Source of the DNA: Paenibacillus sp. MBLB1832 | GTDB lineage: Bacteria; Bacillota; Bacilli; Paenibacillales; NBRC-103111 | Assembly: GCF_032271945.1 (NCBI RefSeq) | Contig: NZ_CP130319.1 | Span: forward strand, 2,375,001-2,439,000 | Length of the DNA: 64,000 bases | Reading direction: 5' to 3' | Position numbers and translations under genes: made by a program | The notes under the pieces: generated by a model | Told to the model about the DNA's origin: nothing | What the model saw: the letters and a program-made list of their open reading frames with translations, nothing else | The model's database searches: none | Part shown: positions 41,763 through 49,576 of the stretch, piece by piece | Numbering within the stretch: position 1 is the first letter of the stretch | How the letters are laid out: the number at the start of each line of letters is the position of its first letter

Positions 41763-42845
41763 ATGTCGTCATTTTCCAATCCCAAAATCAATCCCATTCA
41801 AGGTCTTATCCTATGTATGAGCGCATCTACAGCCTTAGCCCAAATATCAGGCGCAATCATTTCAATTGAACAAGCAAAACGGGATACGTTTGTCAGCAGT
41901 TTGATCGGCTGTATAGCGTACCTCTTATATGCTTTTTGGATTTATCGAATCGTAAACAATCAAGCGCCTAACCAATCCTTCCTCGATGTACTTGAACTTA
42001 AAATGGGGAGCTTATTTGCGTGGTCAGTAAGATATTGGATTGCCTTATATTTGATGTGTGAACTGTTTGTTATTGACAAAAATATTGTCACATGGGTTAA
42101 ATCATTAATTCTGCCTTATACACCAATTTGGGCAATTTCATTGCCCTTCTTGATCGTTTGTGCCTACTTAGCTGTTAAAGGAATCAAACCGATTGCTATT
42201 TCCATTTCTGTTTTAATGCCGGCTTTTTTGTTTCTGACTGTATTTATGGCGGTGTTTACTTATAAATACAGACATTTTGACCTGCTTCTCCCACTGTTCA
42301 GCGAAGGAGCGCGGCCCATCTTAGAAGGCGTGACAACCACCGTTAGGGCTGGCATGGAACTTTTCCTATTATTATTACTAAAACCTTATACGGAAGGCAC
42401 TTTTAAATGGAAGCATTTTGTAGCGGAGGTGTCTGTTTTTTCGTTTTTTATTATAAATGGTGCTGTGAGTATGTTGACGATATTCGGCCCTTATGAAGCT
42501 TCGTTACAACGATTCCCTCTCTTTACGCAGTGGCGATTAGTTAGGATCAGCAGTTTCCTGGAGCATCTTGATTTTTTATCCATGTACCAGTGGCTTAGTA
42601 GTACAACCATTCAAATCAGTTTGGGTTTGTTCTTAATAGGCGATTTGCTAACATCTAGGCAAAGACCTCATAAAATTGCGATTATGACATGCGCGACCGC
42701 CTTATTTATCAGTGTAGAGCTTCGTTTAAACGATAGTGATTTTTTAGCTTTTACTAAATACTACTTTTATCCAATATCCACATTATCTATTCTCTGTTGG
42801 ACGACTTTAGCCTACTTTACAACAAGAAAAAGAGGGTTGTCATGA
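41763..42845 (+). CDS. Spore germination receptor B subunit (GerB-family permease)
   Basis: A 360-residue ten-helix membrane protein of the GerB/APC family, the B subunit of a germinant receptor in the spore inner membrane. It opens MSSFSNPKINPIQGLILCMSASTAL, and hydrophobic segments run throughout (FVSSLIGCIAYLLYAFWIY, ISLPFLIVCAYLAVKG, PAFLFLTVFMAVFTY). The start is ATG at 41763 with AGGAGG at 41748-41753; GTG at 41754 overlaps that site. The operon order here is B-A-C instead of the common A-B-C. Its stop overlaps the start of the A gene (ATGA). Confidence 0.9.
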   Translation: MSSFSNPKINPIQGLILCMSASTALAQISGAIISIEQAKRDTFVSSLIGCIAYLLYAFWIYRIVNNQAPNQSFLDVLELKMGSLFAWSVRYWIALYLMCELFVIDKNIVTWVKSLILPYTPIWAISLPFLIVCAYLAVKGIKPIAISISVLMPAFLFLTVFMAVFTYKYRHFDLLLPLFSEGARPILEGVTTTVRAGMELFLLLLLKPYTEGTFKWKHFVAEVSVFSFFIINGAVSMLTIFGPYEASLQRFPLFTQWRLVRISSFLEHLDFLSMYQWLSSTTIQISLGLFLIGDLLTSRQRPHKIAIMTCATALFISVELRLNDSDFLAFTKYYFYPISTLSILCWTTLAYFTTRKRGLS

Positions 42846-44245
42846 CCATCAAACATGCAAAAGAAGCGGATTTCAGGGCTTTATTTTCTTCCTGCTACGA
42901 TGTGAAATTTCAGACACGCAGCGGAACTCAGGTTGTTTATTGCGAAGGCATGGTGGATAGCAAGCAATTAAATGAAAATGTACTCCCGCGATTGACTGAA
43001 ATGATTCGAAACGATGAGTTGAAGCTTATAGACGAGAATGAAGAGCTTAGTCAAATCGAACTGCGTGTTTTTTCAGGGAATGTGATTGTTTTATTTTTCC
43101 ATGAGAATGAAACACACGTCTATGAAGCAGATATTTCAAATCCGCCAAAACGCCAGCCCGAAGAATCCATCAGCGAAATATCCATTCGCGGCCCGCGTGA
43201 TGGTTTTACAGAGGAAGTAATCACCAACGTTGCCCTCATTCGCAAACGATTAAAAACCAATTCCCTTCAATATGAACATTTCATTGTAGGTAAACGGGGA
43301 AATGTACGTTTAGCCATTCTGTATATCAAAGATATTATGAACTCAGAAATCATCATAGAAGCGAAGCGTCGGATTTCACAAATCGAAGTAGACTCCATAA
43401 TTGGATGTGCGCAGTTGGAAGAATATTTAAGTGATTCAAGTGATTCCATCTTTCCTTTAGTGGATACGATTGGAAGACCTGACTTTGCTGCTGAGGCGCT
43501 GCTTCGGGGCAGATTTGTGATCCTCTTGGACGGATCTCCGATGGCAATCATCGGTCCTTCCAATCTTACCGAGCAATTAAAATCTCCAGAAGATGCTCAT
43601 TCCGCTTACTATTACACAATATTTCAACGCATTTTGCGTCTTTTTGGTTTAGTTACGGCCATGTTTCTGCCTGGCTTCTATATTTCATTGACCTGTTTTA
43701 ATATTGACCAACTTCCATTTCCCTTACTCGCAACCATAGCTGTAGCACGAATGGGCATCCCCTATTCAACAACGTTAGAAAACCTGTTGATTTTGGGGCT
43801 ATTCGAATTGTTTCGTGAAGCCGGCATACGCTTGCCGAAACCGGTGGGACAAACGGTTACGGTAGTCGGGGGTCTTATTATTGGGGATGCTGCGATACGT
43901 TCAGGACTTGCCTCTTCGGCTCTGCTCATGGTTACGGCAGCAACTGCGGTTGCATCCTTTACGTTGGTCAATCAATCTTTAACAGGTACCGTAACCCTAA
44001 TTCGAATTTACCTATTGTTGATATCATCTTGTTTGGGGATTTACGGATTTTTTATCGGATTAATTTCAGTGGTGGCGTATACCTCTACACTAACCTCTTT
44101 CGGTATATCTTACTGGTCTCCGATCGCAGAACTCAATGTTAGGTCGTCCATAATAGCGCTATTTAATCGACCTTTCAAATCCAAAAACAAAAGACCGAGC
44201 ATGCTACAACCGACAGATGCTACGTCGCAAGGAGAGAGACAATGA
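42842..44245 (+). CDS. Spore germination receptor A subunit (GerA family)
   Basis: A 467-residue GerA-type protein: a hydrophilic N-terminal domain of about 250 residues (ISEISIRGPRDGFTEEVITNVALIRKRLK, with hallmark RGPRDGFTE) and a C-terminal domain with about five membrane helices (LFGLVTAMFLPGFYISLTCF, QTVTVVGGLIIGDAAI). It acts with the B and C subunits to sense nutrients in dormant spores. The ATG at 42842 overlaps the gerB-type stop in ATGA. The ligand is unknown. Confidence 0.95.
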   Translation: MTIKHAKEADFRALFSSCYDVKFQTRSGTQVVYCEGMVDSKQLNENVLPRLTEMIRNDELKLIDENEELSQIELRVFSGNVIVLFFHENETHVYEADISNPPKRQPEESISEISIRGPRDGFTEEVITNVALIRKRLKTNSLQYEHFIVGKRGNVRLAILYIKDIMNSEIIIEAKRRISQIEVDSIIGCAQLEEYLSDSSDSIFPLVDTIGRPDFAAEALLRGRFVILLDGSPMAIIGPSNLTEQLKSPEDAHSAYYYTIFQRILRLFGLVTAMFLPGFYISLTCFNIDQLPFPLLATIAVARMGIPYSTTLENLLILGLFELFREAGIRLPKPVGQTVTVVGGLIIGDAAIRSGLASSALLMVTAATAVASFTLVNQSLTGTVTLIRIYLLLISSCLGIYGFFIGLISVVAYTSTLTSFGISYWSPIAELNVRSSIIALFNRPFKSKNKRPSMLQPTDATSQGERQ

Positions 44246-45357
44246 AACCAGTGTCGCTCTTAATCACACTCTGTTGTATGCTATGCCTGTCCGGATGTTG
44301 GGACAATAAAAATATTCAAGAGTTGCTTTACGTTTCAGCCATAGGGGTCGATTATAAAAATGATCTGTATGAGGTCTACATTCAATCAGTAAACTTTAAC
44401 AATGTAGCTAAGTCGGAATCGGGAGGCGGAGGGAACGGTCCGCAAGTGTATGTCGGCAAAGGGAAAGGGAAGTCACTCGCTTTGGCATTAGGTGATATTT
44501 ATAATACGGTACAAAGAAGAATATATTGGAGTCATGTTCGCTCGTATCTATTTACCGAAAATGCGATGCAATCTGGCGGCGAGAATTACTTTGATAATTT
44601 AAAGAGATACAGGGAGTTTAGGTATACGCCATGGATATTCGGCACCAAAGGATCCATTGAGGACATCTTTAAAGCCCCCTCTTTTTTTCAACTATCGCCG
44701 ATTACAAACATTCTTGGCCAACCGGAAGATAATTATCTTCAGAAATCGTTTGTAAAGCCTTTGCTTGCGCAAGAATATCAAATTAATCTCAATGAGCCTG
44801 GTGAAACGGCTATCGTTCCAACCCTTAGCATTGATAAAACAACATGGCAGTCAGATAAGGATAAGAAATCTGAAGATAAATTGAAAATAAACGGCGCGTT
44901 TGTCGTTCGAAAAAGCGGCTTTCAAGGCTGGATGGCAAACAATCAACTTAACGGATTGCGATGGATGGAGAAAGAAACTTCGAGATCACCTATTGAGATT
45001 AAGCCCGCGATCATCTCACTTGAAAAACCCAAACCTAAAATAATGGTTACAGAACAAGGGGGTAACCCGATTTTTAATATTGAGGTTAAGGTCAGGGGGA
45101 ATATTGTTGAATTACGTGACAGCCATCCATCCGAGCAAGAAATGGAGAAAGAAGCGGAGGATCAAATTAAAAAGGAAATCCGATCTACATTTGAAGAGGG
45201 GCTGCGAATAAACGCTGATATTTACAATTTCAGAAATGTGATGTTTAAGAAAAAAATGAAAAACTGGCAAGATATTGAGCTAACTTCCTCATCACTTAAC
45301 CGAATCGATGTCCATGTTTATATTCAGCATACCGGAGAGCTTAAGAAAGCATTGTAA
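44242..45357 (+). CDS. Spore germination receptor C subunit (GerC lipoprotein)
   Basis: A 371-residue lipoprotein. The signal peptide ends in the lipobox LSGC, with Cys19 lipidated. Family blocks follow: GCWDNKNIQELLYVSAIGVDYK, VYVGKGKGKSLALALGDIYNTVQRRIYWSHV (core RRIYWSHV), RYREFRYTPWIF, and the C-terminal three-domain region ending DVHVYIQHTGELKKAL. It overlaps the A gene by 4 bases. Expression is expected in the forespore under sigma-G; no clear sigma-G promoter was pinned down upstream of the operon. Confidence 0.95.
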   Translation: MKPVSLLITLCCMLCLSGCWDNKNIQELLYVSAIGVDYKNDLYEVYIQSVNFNNVAKSESGGGGNGPQVYVGKGKGKSLALALGDIYNTVQRRIYWSHVRSYLFTENAMQSGGENYFDNLKRYREFRYTPWIFGTKGSIEDIFKAPSFFQLSPITNILGQPEDNYLQKSFVKPLLAQEYQINLNEPGETAIVPTLSIDKTTWQSDKDKKSEDKLKINGAFVVRKSGFQGWMANNQLNGLRWMEKETSRSPIEIKPAIISLEKPKPKIMVTEQGGNPIFNIEVKVRGNIVELRDSHPSEQEMEKEAEDQIKKEIRSTFEEGLRINADIYNFRNVMFKKKMKNWQDIELTSSSLNRIDVHVYIQHTGELKKAL

Positions 45358-45411
45358 TAACATAAGACATCGATTATAGTGAGAAAACAATTATCCCGAA
45401 GGGAGTCGCCT

Positions 45412-45690
45412 ATGTGCCGAAATATTAAGCCGCTTTTCAATTTTGAGCCCGTCGCCACTGAACAAGAAATAGCAGCAGCTTCCTTGCAATTTGTCCGTAA
45501 AATTTCGGGCTTTACGGCACCTTCCAAGGTGAATGAGGCAGTGTTCGAGCAGGCTGTACAGGATATTACGTTAATTGCTCAGAGGCTGATGGACACGTTA
45601 GTCACGAACGCCGAACCTCGCAATCGAGAGGTGGAAGCGCAGAAGTCGCGGGAACGTAATGCGATACGTTTTGGCACCAAAGAGGTCTAA
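45412..45690 (+). CDS. DUF2277-family small protein
   Basis: A 92-residue protein beginning MCRNIKPLFNFEPVATEQEI with LQFVRKISGFTAPSKVNEAVFEQAV, matching the widespread DUF2277 family of unknown function. The conserved MCRNIK start supports ATG 45412, with GGGAG at 45401-45405, over an upstream in-frame start. It has one Cys at position 2. It is a single-gene unit with its own terminator. Confidence 0.85.
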   Translation: MCRNIKPLFNFEPVATEQEIAAASLQFVRKISGFTAPSKVNEAVFEQAVQDITLIAQRLMDTLVTNAEPRNREVEAQKSRERNAIRFGTKEV

Positions 45691-45707
45691 AGCTCTAATC
45701 ATCCAGA

Positions 45708-45737
45708 GGTTCTTTTCTTCGGAAAAGAGCCTTTTTT
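45708..45737 (+). terminator. Terminator with TTCG tetraloop after the DUF2277 gene
   Basis: GGTTCTTTTC (45708-45717) and GAAAAGAGCC (45722-45731) enclose TTCG, with one wobble. Six T follow. Confidence 0.88.
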
Positions 45738-45832
45738 CGTGGCCCTTAACGACAAGCTGGATAAGCATACGTGACAGCTGTGCGACGATTTGCATATGCT
45801 GTTGGTATCAAAGGGGAAGTAGGTGATTGTCA

Positions 45833-46567
45833 GTGACGAAAGGGTTTGATTGTTCAACACCGCTTACGGCACAAAAAGCAACTGCTTTCGCGAGCAATGG
45901 TTATCAATTTGTAGCGAGATATTTGGTGCCAAGCGGATATAAGGCGTTAACGAAACAAGAAGCAATTGCGATCAGTGCAGCTGGCATGAACGTGGTTTCT
46001 GTCTATGAAACAATAGCGAACCGAGCATTAGGCGGCAGAGATGCGGGATTGGAAGACGGGGCTATTGCTTTGCAAGTAGCTTCACAGGTTGGACAACCCG
46101 AGGGTAGTTGCATTTACTTTGCGGTAGATTTCGATGCCACGCCATCTCAAATGGCGGCGGTTATTGCGTATATTCAAGGTGCGAGTGAGGCTACTCCAAC
46201 CTTCACAACTGGGGTCTATGGCTCTTATGCCGTCATGGAAGCGGTACGAGCCGCTGGTGCTTGCTCCCACTTCTGGCAAACCTACGCATGGAGTGCAGGG
46301 AAGAAGTCTACGTTTATTCAAATTTATCAATATCTGAATGATGTCATGGCAAACGGTATCGCGGTGGATTATGATGAATCCTATGGGAATGAGGGGTGGT
46401 GGCGCGTGGTAGAGAATCCGACACCGCCTATCTACACGATTTCAGAAAAGGATGCAGATGCGATGATCAGGTTCCTTTCTGCGGGATATAATGCGACATC
46501 TTCGTTGCCCGCACAAACGGAATTTCACAGGCTAGCGAATGAGTTGCGCCGTATTACTAGCGTTTGA
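45833..46567 (+). CDS. DUF1906 glycoside-hydrolase-like protein
   Basis: A 244-residue protein with the Rv2525c/DUF1906 TIM-barrel domain related to GH25 lysozymes: KGFDCSTPLTAQKATAF at the start, VARYLVPSGYKALTKQEA, AAGMNVVSVYE, and YFAVDFDATPSQMAAVIAYI with the acidic DFD at a barrel strand end. These proteins are thought to act on cell-wall or other glycans, often in spores or at the surface. No signal peptide is visible. The start is uncertain between TTG 45827 and GTG 45833; AGGTG at 45821-45825 favours GTG. The C-terminal 40 residues form a separate helical tail. Confidence 0.8.
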   Translation: MTKGFDCSTPLTAQKATAFASNGYQFVARYLVPSGYKALTKQEAIAISAAGMNVVSVYETIANRALGGRDAGLEDGAIALQVASQVGQPEGSCIYFAVDFDATPSQMAAVIAYIQGASEATPTFTTGVYGSYAVMEAVRAAGACSHFWQTYAWSAGKKSTFIQIYQYLNDVMANGIAVDYDESYGNEGWWRVVENPTPPIYTISEKDADAMIRFLSAGYNATSSLPAQTEFHRLANELRRITSV

Positions 46568-46572
46568 ATACA

Positions 46573-46622
46573 GAAAGAAGCCCAGCCGTGATGTGAAGAC
46601 ATCGTACGGTTGGGCTTCTTTC
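46573..46622. terminator. Bidirectional terminator between convergent genes
   Basis: AAAGAAGCCCAGCCGT and ACGGTTGGGCTTCTTT form a 16-position stem (one wobble) with inner GATGT/ACATC around GAAG. The ends are A-rich on one side and T-rich on the other. The minus-strand gene ends at its edge. Confidence 0.88.
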
Positions 46623-47751
46623 ATTGGATGATTGCGCTCTTGATGTACCAACGGTCTTGAAGCGATGCGCGTTCAAGGTGGAATTGCACGCGCCGACGCG
46701 TCAGCGCGTTCGTTCGTTCCGGCGTCGTCGCGACGTCGACGGACGTGTCGAGCTGCAGGAGCTGTGACACATCACGCTCCTCAGATTTGGACAGGCGTCG
46801 CATGCTGCGCACATGCAACGCCTGTTCTTGTCCCGTGGTGACCTGCAGCAGCTGCAGGTCACCTTGATGGGCGCCGCTGATCCACACGTCGATCAGCGCC
46901 CAGGGCGAAAGCTTGCTGACGTAGTCGGTCAGCAAGCCGGCAGCTCGGTGCACCATGACTTGGTGCGCCGGGTCAACGGAGCGGGAGCCGTGCGTCACGC
47001 TCCCGAGGAAGTGAATGCAGAAATGACCATCGAAGTCATTTCCAGGTATGCCATCTCCGCCGTGCGGCATGCCGTGCATGGAGGCGGCGAGTGAGCGGCC
47101 ACCCAGCTGCACGAGAACCGCGCGGCGGTTCCAGCTCCATTTGCCGCCATATATGCTTTTTAGCGTGGCGGAGTCTGCTTTTGTAAGCGGCTGTACATCC
47201 GCATGATGAGAGCCCGCTCGCCGCTGCCCTTCAAAGCTGAGTCCGCTCTCCACATCGAGCACGGTAAAAGAGCTAAATTTCGGGAGCACACGACTTGCGT
47301 CCTCCCATGTCAGAAGTTCGCCGTAGTGTTTGGCGCGAAGTGACTGCACTTGGTTGCGGAGTGCTGCTTGCGCCTGGCTGCTTAGCTGGACGGTATGTTT
47401 GGTTGACCAATCAACAAGCTCACCCGATGGGGTGACCCCTAATTGGTGAGACTGATTCTTTGCGTAATAGATAAGTGAAGTGTCTGGAATGAGAGGCTCG
47501 GTGAAAGGGGCTCCTTCCGTTGCCTCCTCCAAAGCGCGTTGCACCGATTTGTCCACAAAGCTCGCCTCGGTTTGATATTGAGCACGGGGGGATGACTTGA
47601 CCACTAATTGAATTGTGCCTTTTTCCGCTGCTGCTGCCTCTTGAGATAAAGGAGCATTCGCCTGTACCTGGATATTGCCGCTTATCCCTGCCGTTAGAAG
47701 GAAGGCGACAAGTAATTGGCGCCATTTTCTGCTTGTTTGGCTTGCATACAT
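46621..47751 (-). CDS. Secreted protein of unknown function with H-x18-C and HFCIHF motif
   Basis: A 376-residue protein with a signal peptide (WRQLLVAFLLTAGISG, cleavage near residue 30). I do not recognise a named family. The region 180-275 looks conserved-domain-like: HADVQPLT, IYGGKWSWNRRAVLVQLGGR, then His226 in SMHGMPHG, and GHFCIHFLGS with Cys245, and THGSRSVDPAHQ. The spacing His226-x18-Cys245 with His243 two residues before Cys resembles the YkuD L,D-transpeptidase motif H-x(14-17)-[ST]-H-G-C, but the Ser/Thr and Gly positions differ. AGGAGG precedes the ATG. The coding DNA of its C-terminal half is notably GC-rich. Confidence 0.75.
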   Translation of the reverse strand: MYASQTSRKWRQLLVAFLLTAGISGNIQVQANAPLSQEAAAAEKGTIQLVVKSSPRAQYQTEASFVDKSVQRALEEATEGAPFTEPLIPDTSLIYYAKNQSHQLGVTPSGELVDWSTKHTVQLSSQAQAALRNQVQSLRAKHYGELLTWEDASRVLPKFSSFTVLDVESGLSFEGQRRAGSHHADVQPLTKADSATLKSIYGGKWSWNRRAVLVQLGGRSLAASMHGMPHGGDGIPGNDFDGHFCIHFLGSVTHGSRSVDPAHQVMVHRAAGLLTDYVSKLSPWALIDVWISGAHQGDLQLLQVTTGQEQALHVRSMRRLSKSEERDVSQLLQLDTSVDVATTPERTNALTRRRVQFHLERASLQDRWYIKSAIIQ

Positions 47752-47943
47752 ATGGACTTCCTCCTGATTAAGTTTATATTGAATATCCTAGCTAAGTGTT
47801 TGCAATTTCGCGTTTTTTTACCACATGCGGAACATCTATGTTTTTGTCGCCCTGACGGCCATTCATCCATGTTCATATTGGAAATGTGTTACAATCATTT
47901 TAAAATTAATACAAGCTTGGGGTAGAAGAAAGGACGTGTTCCT

Positions 47944-48783
47944 ATGGCGGAGCAATCAAGTGGCACACCATTTCAATTACAAATCGCGGATGATTGGATC
48001 ATTCGGGGAGATTGGTATCAAGCTAGGTCTGAAAGGAGTCTAGGGACGATCATTCTTTGTCACGGGTATAAAGGTTTTAAAAATTGGGGGATGTTTCCGC
48101 TTGTTGCGCGTGAGCTTGCAGAGCAGGTGGATGTGGTGGCGATTAATTTTTCCCACAATGGCGTTGGTGAAGACGGGCTCGAATTCACGGAGCTGGAGAA
48201 ATTTGCAAAGGCAACCTATACGAAGGATCTTGAGGATCTAGAAGCTGTTATCCGTGAAATACAAGGCTCGACCGAAGCGGCCAAGCCGATCATCTTGTTG
48301 GGGCATAGTCGTGGAGCGGGCGTTAGCTTGATTTATGCTCTGGACCATCCTGGTGAAATCGCTGGCGTGATTAGTTGGAATGGCATTACGAATGTGGATT
48401 TGCTGACGGACGCGAATAAAGAAGAGATGCGGAAATCGGGACGTACCTACACGCTCAATGGCCGAACCAAGCAGCAGATGCCGTTGGATATTGAGATTTT
48501 GGACGATATGGAGCGTAATCGAGAGAGGTTTGATATCATTCAGCGTATTTCGGGAGCGCAGTTCCCCATTACGCTGATTCAAGGCACCGAAGATGGTGAG
48601 CATCTGACTCGCGGGTCAGCCAAATTAGTCGCGAACAATTCAACGATACAGTGGGTGAGGGTACCTGGGGGGAATCATACCTTTGGCAGCGTGCATCCAT
48701 TCGCAGGAGAGACGGAAAGCTTGCGGACAGCAATTACAGAGACGAAGCTTGTGATTCGGAGGATGTTGGGGGAAACGGAGTGA
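47944..48783 (+). CDS. Alpha/beta hydrolase
   Basis: A 279-residue serine hydrolase of the dienelactone/acylaminoacyl-peptidase-like group. The oxyanion block ILCHGYKGFKNWG is near residue 38. The nucleophile elbow is LLGHSRGAG near 120, the acid lies in LIQGTEDGEHL and the His in VPGGNHTFG near 245. There is no signal peptide. It may be an esterase or peptidase; the substrate is unknown. It stands alone. Confidence 0.87.
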   Translation: MAEQSSGTPFQLQIADDWIIRGDWYQARSERSLGTIILCHGYKGFKNWGMFPLVARELAEQVDVVAINFSHNGVGEDGLEFTELEKFAKATYTKDLEDLEAVIREIQGSTEAAKPIILLGHSRGAGVSLIYALDHPGEIAGVISWNGITNVDLLTDANKEEMRKSGRTYTLNGRTKQQMPLDIEILDDMERNRERFDIIQRISGAQFPITLIQGTEDGEHLTRGSAKLVANNSTIQWVRVPGGNHTFGSVHPFAGETESLRTAITETKLVIRRMLGETE

Positions 48784-48805
48784 GTGGTCCGTAATTATCA
48801 TTCGT

Positions 48806-48990
48806 CAAGCGGAATGTAGATGCTCTATTTCGCCGAAATGAGCAATATTTGACTCCAGGCTGAACGTGGATGCTCTATTCACCCAATTTTGTCGGCTTTG
48901 GGTAGATTTTAGCTTGAATAAGGCATCGACGTTCCGCTTAGGTTGTAAAAGTAGTTAATTGAGGTGGTTTAACGCACTGACGTTCCGTTC
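48806..48990. repeat. Cluster of four related 20-25-base repeats, two in each orientation
   Basis: AGCGGAATGTAGATGCTCTATT (abridged: AGCGGAATGTAGATGC at 48808-48823, then TCTATT) and GCTGAACGTGGATGCTCTATT (core AACGTGGATGCTCTATT at 48863-48879) run forward. GGCATCGACGTTCCGCTT (48922-48939) and CACTGACGTTCCGTTC (48975-48990) are reversed copies. The consensus forward core is GCGGAACGTnGATGC. Inverted pairs can fold into a large hairpin. The stretch 48784-49018 holds nothing else I recognise. Confidence 0.6.
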
Positions 48991-49018
48991 GATGCCCATT
49001 CATGCCGCTAAAATAAAA

Positions 49019-49049
49019 AAAGCCGCGCAGCACGAGACTTCGCGGCTTT
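49019..49049 (-). terminator. Terminator of the tRNA-Val gene
   Basis: Read on the minus strand, AAAGCCGCG and CGCGGCTTT form a perfect stem followed by TTTTATTTT. Confidence 0.85.
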
Positions 49050-49059
49050 CTGTTAAGTA

Positions 49060-49132
49060 TGACCTGTAGTGGGCTCGAACCACTGACCCCTACCCTGTCA
49101 AGATAGTGCTCTCCCAGCTGAGCTAACAAGTC
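49060..49132 (-). tRNA. tRNA-Val (GAC)
   Basis: A 73-base minus-strand cloverleaf: acceptor GACTTGT/ACAGGTC, D-arm GCTCAGCTGGGAGAGC, anticodon loop TTGACAG with anticodon GAC, T-arm GTGGTTCGAGCCCAC and discriminator A. No CCA is encoded. Confidence 0.93.
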
Positions 49133-49255
49133 GTTTTTGGAGACAATTAGTAATATACCAAGGAAACAAGGGATTGTCAATAGTTGGGCGGATAGCTTTC
49201 ATCTTGCGTGATTTTATGGTAACTTGAGAACATTAGAGTTTGGGAGGATACAGGA

Positions 49256-49450
49256 ATGACGAAACAACAACATCGTTGGAATTTACGCTTGAAAAGCAGC
49301 AATATGTACTTAGGAACAGTTTATCTGGGAGATCCGCTTCCAGAAGTGGAAGATGTGATTATGATTGGTGAGAAGAAATACACGATTTTAGAGCTTGGCA
49401 GTACACGTGATGCCAGCGACGTATTTGTAGAAGAAGTGAAGAAGAAGTAG
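49256..49450 (+). CDS. Small conserved-looking protein of unknown function (64 residues)
   Basis: A 64-residue protein with GGGAGG before its ATG. It starts MTKQQHRWNLRLKSSNMYLG and contains YLGDPLPEVEDVIMIGEKKYTILELG, ending in EEVKKK. Alternating hydrophobic residues suggest a small beta-rich fold. I know no family. Its terminator has been split by the insertion sequence that follows. Confidence 0.7.
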   Translation: MTKQQHRWNLRLKSSNMYLGTVYLGDPLPEVEDVIMIGEKKYTILELGSTRDASDVFVEEVKKK

Positions 49451-49458
49451 TTTGGAAA

Positions 49459-49480
49459 AGGGAGCCTCTACTCGCTACTT
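49459..49480 (+). terminator. 5' arm of a terminator disrupted by the insertion sequence
   Basis: GGGAGCCTCTACTCGC here and GCGTAGGGCTCC with a T-run at 50948-50966 would form a normal terminator (loop TACTT) if the IS and one copy of its GCG target duplication were removed. It would have ended the 64-residue gene and, read in reverse, the gene at 50966-51253. Confidence 0.7.
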
Positions 49481-49489
49481 GCGTAAACT

Positions 49490-49545
49490 GGTACCCATGT
49501 ACTAGACACTTTGAAAAAAAGTGTTTAGTGTATGGGTACCTTTTT
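49490..49545 (+). terminator. 23-bp terminator hairpin inside the left end of the IS
   Basis: Bases 49490-49512 pair along their full length with 49518-49540 (20 Watson-Crick pairs and 3 G-T wobbles; tips GGTACCCAT/ATGGGTACC) around GAAAA. TTTTT follows at 49541-49545. It would stop transcription entering the element and separates outside promoters from the transposase gene. Confidence 0.88.
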
Positions 49546-49576
49546 GTATACTTGAGTGAACAGTGGGGGCGAGCTT

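Noticed and set aside
46813-47094. 93-codon + strand frame within the secreted protein gene
   Set aside because: It is a GC-driven shadow frame opposite a gene with signal peptide, ribosome binding site and motif.
48806-48990. CRISPR array reading of the repeat cluster
   Set aside because: Only four diverged copies in mixed orientation with unequal spacing; no regular spacers and no cas genes.
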